From: Intoshia linei
Taxonomy: Eukaryota; Orthonectida; Rhopaluridae
Assembly: GCA_001642005.1 (NCBI GenBank)
Contig: LWCA01000420.1
Span: 1 to 28,065 of the forward strand
DNA: 28,065 nt
Direction of reading: 5' to 3'
Shown one piece after another: positions 20,042-28,065 of the stretch; the stretch's first letter is position 1; every line of letters begins with the position of its first letter. The notes under the pieces were generated by a model. That model was not told the origin of the DNA, did not search any database, and saw only the letters and a list, made by a program, of their open reading frames with translations. Made by a program: the position numbers and the translations under genes.

Positions 20042-22401
20042 TTAGCCACTACTTTTAGAGACAGAAAGTAAAGCAGCTTTTCTAAAATCATCATTTAAAT
20101 AAATGTTTGATTTTGAATTTATTAAAATTTCTTTTGCTTTTTTTGAATTACTACCAACAAATCTGACAATAAAAGGTATTTCAACGTTTAAAGTATCAAT
20201 AGAATTTGATAAACTTTTGGCAATTAACGAACAATCGACAATTCCTCCAAAAATATTAATGAATATTGTTTTTACGGATTTGTGATTGATTAACAATTTG
20301 AAAGCTTCATTCATTTGTTCTTCCGTAACTTTTCCGCCTACATCTAGAAAATTTGCAGGCTTGCCACCGGCTAAAAATTTGAAATTATAAAATTGCTAAA
20401 AACTCAACAGAACTCTTTATTAGAGGAGTCAAATTTTTATATCAAAAGTACACACACTCACATTTTATTTTATTATTTAGTTTTTATGAGCAGATTTTAT
20501 GATTTTTTAAATAAGAATGTAGCGGTCGTGTAAGGTTTGGGATAAAATCCCAACACAACTTTATAAAACTGTATACAGCCGAATAGTACACCAGTATTAA
20601 TAATATACATGCATATTAAAGATGTTACCTATTAAATATTTAAAGTTATATTTCTATAACTACAATGTAATTAGTATGTTTACCAAGCTGAATTTCATCC
20701 ATGGTAGCCATAGCTAAACCAGCACCATTGATTATGCACCCAATGTTTCCGTCCATACCAATGTAATTAATTCCGATTTCTTTCGCTATACTTTCATATT
20801 CGTCAGTTTGGCTATCCATAGTATTTTCCATGTTGAAAATATCTTTTTGTCGGTATAATGCGTTATCGTCGAAATTAATCTATTAAAGATGGTTGTAAAC
20901 TTAAAATTTCAATATGAAATCAACCTTAAAAATTATAAAAATATATTATCAATGACTAGGGTTGACAACTTCGTTATTTTTTCCCCTGAGACTTCGGGTT
21001 TTCAAATTCAACTCAGGGCTTAGGGTTAAGTGATATTTCTCAGGGTAATTTAATTATTTCAATCAAAATCATCAGATCAGACATATTTTATTTATATTGG
21101 ATGAATTAGCGAATTACACACAAAATTACAATATGACATGTTATAAAATTATAAATACCGTGTTGTTAATATAATTCGTTAAGTATCACGAATAATCATC
21201 AATTATTACTTAATTACTCTATAATTCTATCTATTATAATAGATAGAATTATAAATAAATATCGATAATTATCGATATTTAACGTGAATACATCATTGTA
21301 ATATGAGTCATCTATCTGAAAGTGAAAATCGTAAGAAGAAAAAACGCTCGTAGTTAACATCTTTTAACAACGAATGGCTGAAAAAATCCGATTATCGAAA
21401 ATAGTTAATAAAGGAAGTTTTTTGAAAAAGAAAGCCCCAAAAAATTTTTTAAATAACAAAAAAAATAACACGCTTCAGTCAAATTTTGAGCTTCGCTCAA
21501 AAATTCAAGTTGAGGATAACTTAATGTTGGTGACCCTATCAATCAACCACCGATAATATGACAAAATTGATCATATTAATTTAAAATTTAACAAATTACC
21601 TTGGCATCAAAGCTCACAACTTCACCATCAGGAGTTTGTCCTAGTGGATTAACTTCCAGCAAAGTTGCATCAACACTGATAAACATAGAGTACAAATTTT
21701 GGATTTGTTGTGCAGTGGCATTTAATACCATGTCATTACATCGAAAATCCAATTTTTTGGCAATTTCTATAGCCATGTCCCATGCAATAGAATTTTTTAG
21801 AGTATCTTCAACATTATGAATATAAAACTTGAAAATTTCATTTTCTGGTAAACTTTCAATATTTACTCCGCCATGTTTAGATGCTTAAGGATTAGGTAAA
21901 ATTATAAACGAAAAAAATATAGTTACCAATAATTACAGGTGCACAAGATTCCCTATCTAATAGAATTGCTAAATATGCTTCCTTTTCTAAATCTAGAGCT
22001 TTGGCCACCATAACATTGTCAACGTTTAAACCTTTAGACCCTGTTTGCTTAGTAATGAGAGTGTTTCCCAACATTTTTTGAACAATTGCATTTACAGAGT
22101 TTTTATTTTTAGTGAGATGAACTCCACCTTGAAATCCATCCTTAAAATGACCTTTTTTTCTTCCGCCAGCCAATACTTGAGCTTTAATTACGTATTCATT
22201 ACAATTCAAATTTTTCAATTTTAGAGTTAAATCCTCCTTTAATTTAGCTGTTATAAAAAACGGTTGAATGTTTATACCGTAATTATTCATCAAATTTTTA
22301 CTTTGATATTCATGCAAGTTTAAGTTACGTTTAACTTTACATATTCCATCTTTTACTCGTAAAACTGTTCTTCCTAGAAATGGTACACGATTTGTCAACA
22401 T
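20042..22401 (-). CDS. SUCLG2: Succinyl-CoA ligase [GDP-forming] subunit beta, mitochondrial (427 aa, four exons)
   Basis: The minus-strand exons are 22401-21927, 21883-21600, 20879-20684 and 20370-20042, with GT-AG introns of 43, 720 and 313 bp. The 427 residues compare with 432 in human SUCLG2. The Arg/Lys-containing N-terminus (MLTNRVPFLGRTVLRVK) fits a mitochondrial presequence. Then come LNLHEYQSKNLM, the ATP-grasp segment KAQVLAGG (residues 73-80), KQTGSKGL, VMVAKALDLEKEAYLAILLD and VDATLLEVNPLGQTPDGEVV. The C-terminal domain has MDGNIGCIINGAGLAMATMD, GGKPANFLDVGG and FINIFGGIVDC. The VMVA-ALD and NPLGQTP strings favour the GDP-forming over the ADP-forming (SUCLA2) subunit. With the alpha subunit it converts succinyl-CoA to succinate, making GTP in the TCA cycle. 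Oddity: the usual GGRGKG loop reads GGRKKG (Lys82). Intron 2 is swollen by a hAT insertion. Confidence 0.92.
20957..21538. mobile_element. Non-autonomous hAT element inside SUCLG2 intron 2
   Basis: The left end TAGGGTTGACAAC at 20957 and the right end, read inward from 21538 as TAGGGTCACCAAC, match at 10 of 13 bases and fit the hAT terminus type TAGGGTTGCCAAC. The flanking 8-mers TCAATGAC (20949-20956) and TCAATCAA (21539-21546) agree at six positions, consistent with a decayed target duplication. The 582-bp element has no transposase. It contains two perfect palindromes (21220-21253 and 21257-21280) and a hairpin around GAGCTTCGCTC (21482-21505). Without it the intron would be about 130 bp. 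Confidence 0.65.
21220..21280. repeat. Two adjacent perfect palindromes (34 and 24 bp)
   Basis: Positions 21220-21253 form a spacer-free palindrome whose half is TATAATTCTATCTATTA. After three bases, 21257-21280 forms another, whose half is AAATATCGATAA. Both are perfect. They lie in the hAT element in SUCLG2 intron 2 and could form cruciforms in DNA or two stem structures in the intron RNA. Confidence 0.9.
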
Positions 22402-22615
22402 TGTAATAAATTTATATTTATTTTAATGTTTATTTCATTTATTTTAATCAATTTTATATTTATTATAGAAATTATAATTTGCAAGGTTACCCGGTGTTGT
22501 GGAATAGAATGAGTTTTTTTGAAAATTTCGTTACAATTGTGACACAGTAAATTTATAGCCTAATTTCACTTCTGACTATATTCTAGAATCTAAATATACT
22601 ACGAGGTACTAATAA
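22402..22615. promoter_or_regulatory. Upstream region of SUCLG2
   Basis: About 210 bp of AT-rich DNA lies between the SUCLG2 start codon and the first upstream repeat, so the promoter must be compact or embedded in repeat sequence. No core element can be named. Confidence 0.3.
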
Positions 22616-22890
22616 GGGCTGTTTTCATTAAAAAAGGGTAATTTGGGGTTTTGACCCTGAAGATATATTTTTTTAAATTTTCGAATTCGTTTGATCTTAA
22701 AAAAAACAATTGGGCTGTTTGATTTGTAAAATGTGAATTAAGGAGGTTGAAATTTATCTTACTACACCCGGAAAAAACTGTAATATTGTGTATTTGAAAA
22801 TAATGTGGTATTTATAAAATTGTAAGACTGGTAGTTATTGAAATAAACAATAAAAATCAGACAAACAAAGCATATTATATAAATAAGGAT
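22616..22890 (-). repeat. Dispersed repeat family B, copy 2
   Basis: Reverse-complement match to 17399-17697. It contains AGGGCTGTTTTCATTAAAAA, ATATATTTTTTTAAATTTTC, CAATTGGGCTGTT and GACTGGTAGTTATTGAAATA. It joins without a gap to the SINE-like copy beginning at 22891. Confidence 0.7.
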
Positions 22891-22985
22891 TGTAACGATT
22901 GGTAGAGACGAACTTAGATAAGTTCATCTTAAATAAAAAGATGTCAAAATCGGGATCCGAACTAGAACAACCACTCTCCAAAAGT
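22891..22985 (-). mobile_element. tRNA-derived SINE-like repeat, copy 2
   Basis: On the minus strand this reads GGAGAGTGGTTGTTC, GTTCGGATCC, then GACATCTTTTTATTTAAGAT and a tail ending CCAATCGTTACAA. It matches the copy at 14550-14673 in the A-box remnant, the B box and the tail, but it lacks about 25 bases between the boxes. The B box is closer to the tRNA consensus than in copy 1. It is unlikely to be transcribed, given the decayed head. Confidence 0.6.
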
Positions 22986-23146
22986 ATTAAATATTTAGTA
23001 AATTTGCACTTTTAGCTCATTTGCACAGCAGCTGATAATATTGACTCAATATTCAATATGACTAAATTTATAAGGCACAATGTATAAAATATTGTAATAC
23101 CTAAAGATAAGAATATAAATATACTAGCATACATAAAACTAACATT

Positions 23147-23200
23147 AGTTATATCAAAAGTAAATATTCGAATCTCGATTAGTATGATAACGATATATCA
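23147..23200 (-). repeat. Conserved 54-bp repeat segment, copy 2
   Basis: Reverse complement of 14064-14117 with two mismatches. Here about 160 bp of unrelated sequence separates it from the SINE-like copy. In copy 1, once the MITE is removed, the gap is about 10 bp, so an insertion in this copy or an internal deletion in the other is likely. Confidence 0.8.
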
Positions 23201-23353
23201 TTACAGTATAGTCACATCAGATAAATATATCACCCTGCTATGATAAATTTAATGAAATTTTATTTACATAATAATAAACATTTAAATTTTCACCAATATT
23301 TGATCTAATTATTCATTTCATCATTGTATTTTAATAATTTCACATAAAAAACA

Positions 23354-23423
23354 ATGTTGCTGTTTTGGGGACTATTTATAATAGCTATATATTCTACGAA
23401 AGCTGGTGTATCAGACTTAAGAG
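23354..23423 (+). CDS. Possible first exon encoding a signal peptide (partial gene)
   Basis: ATG at 23354 opens 23 codons reading MLLFWGLFIIAIYSTKAGVS, then DLR, before a donor-like GAG|gtatat at 23424. The order is a short N-terminus, a strongly hydrophobic core of about 12 residues (LLFWGLFIIAIY) and small polar residues with a plausible cleavage after KAG. That is a good secretory signal peptide. I found no convincing continuation downstream in the window, so the gene, if real, has a long intron filled by the transposons to the right, or it is a dead remnant. A short hydrophobic frame can also arise by chance in AT-rich DNA. Confidence 0.3.
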
Positions 23424-23953
23424 GTATATTATGATATTTATTTGCAACGAATATTTGAATTACTAATTAATCATTAAATTTAAATTATTTAATATTATAA
23501 GATTTTTGTTTCATTGTAATATACAGTCTAAGTCCTTATTAACGGAATTGAAAATTCAGTAATTCCGTTAATATGGAATTTTCACTATAATAACAACCTT
23601 TGTTAAAGGAATTTAATTTTTTTAAATAAAAACCATGAAATTGATAGTAATTATTTGTTATTAGTTCCATCTAATTTAATATCTATAAAAAAATTTGATA
23701 AAGAATTAATAATAATATGTGTAATGTAACAGATAAATAATCTATAATATTTATTGAATTAAATAATTATTAATTAAGTTAACCTATAATAAATTATTTC
23801 ATTCGATTTTAATGTGTGATTTGATTTGAGTAATAATGTGTGTGGATGATGAGAATAAAGTATGTACTTTATTAACATTACAATAATAGTAAATTATTAC
23901 ATTTTTGTAAATTTAATTATTTATTGTTAATTGAATCAATTGACTTCTAATTA
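23424..23953. other. AT-rich interval, nothing recognised
   Basis: No coding frame or clear repeat is seen. AACGGAATTGAAAATTCAGT with a nearby inverted ACTGAATT/ATTCCGTT (23541-23580) forms a modest hairpin around the repeated GGAATT. Confidence 0.3.
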
Positions 23954-24600
23954 CAGGGTGTACCATTTAGAAAAGTGCACTTGTTAAAACATTTCATATT
24001 ATGAGTGCACTGACGAAATAAAGAACAAATCAACTGTACAAAAACAAGTTCATATTAATTTTTTGAAATGTTAACCACGAGTGAAAGAATATTTTTTGTT
24101 GAGCTATTAATCGAGTTTAAAACATTCCGTACTTCATTAATATCCATGAATTTGTTAAATCAAAAATTCGACAAAAAAATAATATCAAAAAGTATATACC
24201 AAAGTCTCCTGATATAACGCTATGTGATTTTTATTTGTGGGGAACAATAAAATCTGAAATTTATAAAAATTTCCCTTCAAATATAGAATTCGTAAAAACC
24301 AATATTATTAACAGTATTAACTCAATTGTCACTCAAGAATTATCTAATGTTTACAACAATTTCCTTAAACGCATTAATTTATGTATCCAATCTGATGGTG
24401 GTCATTTTGAACATTTATAGTAAATTAAATAATTTTAAGTTTCTAACTTTTTCTTAAATACTTAAGATAAATACCCAAATAATTTTATTATTGATGTAAT
24501 TATTATGTGAGTAATAATAATTAATTTTTACAGTCAAAATGTTATTTAATAAACTTCTTATTTTCAAGTGCACTGTTTTAAATGGTATATACTGTTTATA
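23954..24600 (+). mobile_element. Decayed mariner-type (Tc1/mariner superfamily) element
   Basis: TACCATTTAGAAAAGTGCAC at 23961 and, read inward on the minus strand from 24587, TACCATTTAAAACAGTGCAC form terminal inverted repeats of about 23 bp. A possible outer start is CAGGGTG at 23954, mirrored by CAGTATA near 24600. The dinucleotide TA flanks CCATTTA at both ends, as expected for the superfamily. Between them, 24209-24420 encodes the last 70 residues of a transposase: SPDITLCDFYLWG contains the second catalytic aspartate, and IQSDGGHFEHL ends it just before the stop. The N-terminal two thirds cannot be read in one frame, so the element is inactive. Confidence 0.8.
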
Positions 24601-25146
24601 TTCAGTATCTGCTTTCAATGAGTAAAAAATAACAATTTTCTTTTAATAATTAACAGAATCAGCATTTTAGAAAAATTTTTAGGATGATTTTTACCATCAT
24701 TGCAAAGCCTTGTAATAAATGTAAAAAAAATAATAAACTTTTACTTTGTAGTACTTCATTGTTATAGTTTTGTAATAGGAACATTTCAAATAATGTAAAG
24801 TTTTAAAATGAACAATGTTCATTGAACACTGTGTATAAGATTTTGAAATTGAAAATTATTATAATATTGATAAATTTAAAACTTTTTTGAACTCTTTTGA
24901 ATATGTATTTTTATGTGAGAGATTTAAATTAATCAATTCACTGGAATCGGCATTTTTGCAACAAACCATTCTAGATTATGTTATTTTACTCTAAAATACA
25001 CTATCTTGTAGATGTGCACTAATCGCCCTTGATTCTTTAATAAATGTATACAGAGTATACTAATTTTAATTTAATAATGGTTTTTGTAGAATTAGAAAGT
25101 TGTAATCAATTTATAAACTCATAATATATTTATATGCTGTATATAA
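24588..25146. other. Intergenic DNA with a third copy of the inverted-repeat family flank
   Basis: Positions of about 24605-24790 are a diverged direct copy of about 19309-19490, sharing AGTATCTGC, AATAATTAAC-GAATCA and TTGTAATAAAT. The remainder, up to the hAT target site at 25139, holds no gene that I can support. Confidence 0.55.
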
Positions 25147-25827
25147 CAGTGGTTTTCAACCGGGGGGTCGCGAAATTTATCAGGGGGGTCGTGAGAATTT
25201 GCATTTTTTATGAATATATTTTTTTATTTTAATATATAATATTGACAGTAATAATGTTAAGGAAATATTTTTACACTCTGTATTACAATTTTAAATGTTC
25301 TTCTTCACTCAATATATAAACCACATATTACCGATAAAATACAGGATGAAGTAATAGATTTAATAAATGATTCCACTGCACGTAATAATATCTATGAAAA
25401 ACCACTAAGTACTTTTTTGTGTGATATGATTGATTTATAATTAAATGTATTTACGATTGCTTTGAGATTGCTACTACCTTTACCGTCAACTTATCTGTGT
25501 GAAGCAAGATTTTATACGCTTGTTTATATAAAAACAAATTCAATAAACAGATTGAATGTTATGGATAATATGAGGCTCGCCTTATCGCATACACTGCCCA
25601 GAATATCAATAATTGTATCTAAAATGGAACCTCAAATTTCACATGAAGAAAATAAATTTAGTTATTACAATAATATATTGTACTGAGTAGCGCTCAGTGA
25701 GCACAGTATAAAATATAAATAAAACTAAATATGATTTTTTAATATTTTCATTTATGTGAAGTGATATGATATTTGGAGTATATAGAAAATTTTTGGGTCG
25801 CGAACATAAAAAGGTTGAAAACCAATG
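25147..25827 (+). mobile_element. hAT element with perfect 8-bp target duplication and transposase remnant
   Basis: The left end CAGTGGTTTTCAACC (25147) and the right end GGTTGAAAACCAATG (to 25827) are inverted repeats with one terminal mismatch. GGGTCGCGAA follows inside at the left, and its counterpart GGGTCGCGAA occurs at the right. The direct repeat GTATATAA flanks it at 25139-25146 and 25828-25835. Inside, 25340-25655 encodes the C-terminal region of a ZBED5-like hAT transposase: DEVIDLINDSTARNN, then a stop, then LLPLPSTYLCEARF, IKTNSINRL and LALSHTLPRI. No catalytic core or start remains in the 681 bp. It is therefore an internally deleted, non-autonomous copy. Confidence 0.93.
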
Positions 25828-25916
25828 GTATATAATCAAATTAAAATCCGTTATATATTAAAATGTTAAAATAAAATATTTATTATTTTTTTGTTGTATA
25901 ATATTTAATAGTTATT

Positions 25917-26032
25917 TACGGTATGTATTTATTTACATATTTATTTATATAATTATTATATTTATATTTATATTATATTTATATTATATTTTTATTTATT
26001 ATTATTATATATTTATTTACATTATAATAACT
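25917..26032. repeat. TATTTA-rich low-complexity tract
   Basis: About 115 bp made almost wholly of TTTATAT, TATTTAT and TATTAT units, a degenerate microsatellite. Neighbouring 25836-26516 is AT-rich with no gene seen. Confidence 0.8.
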
Positions 26033-26516
26033 TAGCATATATTGACATTATTGCATTTTTAATAAGAGAAGTTCTCAACTAAATCAAGTTTTTTTGTCTA
26101 AAAAATATTAATTTTGAATTAAATTATTTTTTACATTATAATCAAAAGTTAAAACTGATAAACCATCAAATCGAAAAATTTAAATATTTATTAGTTCTTT
26201 GTAAGTAAAATTAATCTTAATTTTCAAAATTGTAAACAAATATAAAAACACTGTATTTGATTATAAATTATTTATTAAAAATGTGATTTTCTTTTTATAA
26301 TTATAAAAAGTAGAGATTTTTTTTAAATGAGGAAGAATTAAAATTTCTACAGATAGGTTCTTTATACTAAACTGTAGTGATTATCAGATTTGGATTCGCG
26401 CAATCTAGGATGCGGATGTATTGTAAAATATAAAAGTACAATATAAAAAGTAACGACAGAACGTGGACAACCTTGGACTTTCATAAAATAAATACTTATC
26501 CATGATTTAGTTGATA
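26033..26516. other. AT-rich interval, nothing recognised
   Basis: No coding frame, repeat copy or transposon end is visible up to the hAT target site at 26517. Confidence 0.4.
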
Positions 26517-26524
26517 TAGTAGAC

Positions 26525-27418
26525 CTCGGGTTCTCAACCTTTTTCAACCAACCAATGTACGCCCCATTACACCATAATTCATAAATTTCAAAATAAACAC
26601 CCACATCATAAAAAAAAGGTAAATAATACAAACAAAATAAAAATAATATAATATTTCTATTTATATAATAAGTATAAATTAAAAAAAACACAATTAATGT
26701 AGGACATTTAATTGTGGAGATAATCGATGGGTAAATTATAAAAACAAATTGATAAAAATGTTTTATTTATTTCCATGTGATCCTTGCGCCTAGTGATTGA
26801 GTGCCAACTGTTTAATTCTTGGTTTTATTCTGGTTAATTTCATAACAATATCTCCTCTTTAACAAATATTAATTTTGTTTCTATCTTTAGTCAATATTTT
26901 ATTAACAGAACTTAATCCACTTTCAACCATGTAAAAGGTTGAAAAACACAATAATATCCTTGACATTTCTGAATGCATCAGTGGAAAAAGTGATTCTGAA
27001 GGCTCACATCCCCACAATGAAAAATTTCCACCTTTCTCAAAGGAATAATTCTTCAACAACTGTACAGTGGGCATCATTAATGTTGCAGTTAAATGGATCT
27101 ATCATCCATGAATGAGTTTGAAAATTAAATAAATCCTTGAATCTATCCTCAAAATCTTTTAATGTTATCAAATGATGGCAATAATGCAATATGTCTTCAT
27201 CTGATATGGAATTTTGTATATTCAGCATATTATCAAAATTCCTATCTCTCATATTTCTGGGAAAAACTTTAATTTTTTTCTTGAATGCTTAAAATTTTTT
27301 TTGTCGACAATATGAAAAAAACATATTTGAAATTTTTAATAATATTATTTCCAACGCCCCTCCTCCTAAATTTTGAAAACGCCCCCTGGGGCGCTACCGC
27401 CCACGTTGAAAACCACTG
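26525..27418 (-). mobile_element. Second hAT element with perfect 8-bp target duplication and frameshifted transposase remnant
   Basis: TAGTAGAC at 26517-26524 is repeated exactly at 27419-27426. The enclosed 894 bp starts CTCGGGTTCTCAACC and, read on the other strand from 27418, CAGTGGTTTTCAACGTGG, so the hAT inverted ends are preserved at GTTxTCAAC. On the minus strand, 27252-27037 encodes ILHYCHHLITLKDFEDRFKD, and a second frame (27077-26859) encodes MHSEMSRILLCFSTFYMVES, then GLSSVNKILTKDRN. This is the C-terminal end of a hAT transposase, with the family's F-x-S/T-x-Y-x-VE-x-GFSxVxxLLTKxRN motif. The two parts are in different frames, so it is a pseudogene. Its transposase subtype differs from that at 25147-25827. 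Confidence 0.93.
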
Positions 27419-27426
27419 TAGTAGAC

Positions 27427-27882
27427 TATACATGACCATATCAATAGTTGTATGTATGTTCGCAAATATTGGACTAAGGTTGAAGGTCCGATGTAAGTTG
27501 ATGGTCCATGAATTGACTGATGTAGTTAATACATTACAGTTGATATTATTATATCTCGATAAATATCAAGTCTTACAATGGAGAGTCGCGATGTGTCATT
27601 TGAAAAACTTAAGAATTATTGAATTATACTAATTATCTATTCATCTTAAAATATACTTTTTAGATCACAGTAATGTTAAAACTGATTTATATAATTCTAT
27701 ATATATTTTATTATTCAGTCAAGTTAACGAAATACACTACACGAAATGTAGACGGGATGCTTTTACAGAGTGTGCACAATAGCTCGTATCTCAGTGCACA
27801 ACACTGTATTATTATTACTTGGGAATATTTTATTAATTGAATTTTATTAGTAGAATTTGTCTGTATATTTGAGCATTTAGAG
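27427..27882. other. Interval with one unrecognised open frame
   Basis: An open frame runs from 27437 to 27632 on the plus strand (MTISIVVCMFANIGL to IIELY), but it begins inside hAT sequence upstream and resembles no family I know. The rest is AT-rich. I would not call a gene here. Confidence 0.3.
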
Positions 27883-28065
27883 CAGGGGTGCACAACCTTT
27901 CCACCATTTCGGCCCCAAAGCTACTTTACTCATCGATACTACGGCCGCACAAAAATTCAATACAAAATTGTTCCAGTATAAACCGATCAGTTGATAAATT
28001 AGTGGAAGACTTAAACACAATAAAAATAAATATATATTAATATTTAATAATTAAGATATCAGTGA
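27883..28065 (+). mobile_element. Left end of a hAT-like element, cut by the window edge
   Basis: CAGGGGTGCACAACCTTTCC at 27883, followed by CGGCCCCAAAG and ACGGCCGCACAAA, is typical of hAT terminal sequence, with its GC-richer GGCC motifs near the end. The preceding 8-mer ATTTAGAG (27875-27882) would be the target duplication. The other end is outside the window. Confidence 0.6.

Noticed and set aside
21374-21819. Plus-strand open frames across SUCLG2 intron 2 and exon 2
   Set aside because: They are antisense shadows of a well-supported minus-strand gene or transposon filler.
26362-26691. 109-codon minus-strand open frame
   Set aside because: It runs through a hAT terminus and flanking DNA, and its sequence is translated noncoding terminal repeat.
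27285-27632. 115-codon plus-strand frame
   Set aside because: Starts inside the hAT element at TTG, crosses its right terminus and target duplication, and resembles no family.
1-28065. CRISPR array, operon structure or prokaryotic system
   Set aside because: No regularly spaced repeats or polycistronic layout; the genes are spliced and eukaryotic.

Overview
The window is AT-rich (about three quarters A+T by eye), eukaryotic and almost certainly from an invertebrate animal. It carries spliced genes for nuclear-encoded mitochondrial proteins, an eIF3 subunit and a protein ending in a Shroom-like domain. It also carries many hAT transposons, a mariner-type remnant, a tRNA-derived SINE and a piece of Ty3/Gypsy retrotransposon. 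An arthropod fits best, but the sequence does not fix the lineage. Most inferred introns are only 35-46 bp, so simple open reading frames miss or split most of the conserved genes. The gene models below were assembled by hand from splice sites, frame and family similarity.

Layout. 1-274: Gypsy reverse transcriptase fragment beside a hAT terminus. 275-2393: no gene seen. 2394-3386: three short terminal-inverted-repeat elements. 3613-6499 (+): an unrecognised 941-residue Lys/Asn/Ser-rich protein in two exons. 6600-7100: degenerate tandem repeats. 7100-9462: nothing firm. 9463-12877 (+): a 761-residue protein with proline-rich SH3-ligand motifs and a helical C-terminus resembling the Shroom ASD2 domain. 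13037-13828 (-): eIF3j in six tiny exons. 14064-14673: a SINE-like repeat split by a 414-bp hAT MITE with a perfect 8-bp target duplication. 15149-15911 (+): mitochondrial ribosomal protein L30. 15922-16914 (-): a protein with two DUF1330-like halves, whose stop codon lies 10 bp from that of mRpL30. 17399-19815: repeats, including roughly 400-bp inverted arms around a decayed hAT-like transposase end. 20042-22401 (-): the beta subunit of GDP-forming succinyl-CoA ligase (SUCLG2), with a hAT element in intron 2. 22616-23200: inverted copies of repeats seen earlier. 23354-23423 (+): possible signal-peptide first exon. 23954-24600: mariner remnant. 25147-25827 and 26525-27418: two hAT elements with perfect 8-bp target duplications. 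27883 to the end: left end of another hAT-like element.

The genes do not form a functional cluster. mRpL30 (mitochondrial translation) and SUCLG2 (TCA cycle) both act in the mitochondrion, eIF3j acts in cytoplasmic translation initiation, and the Shroom-like protein would act on the actomyosin cortex. Genes are packed convergently in pairs (9463-12877 with 13037-13828, and mRpL30 with the DUF1330-like gene), and transposons fill the spaces between them.
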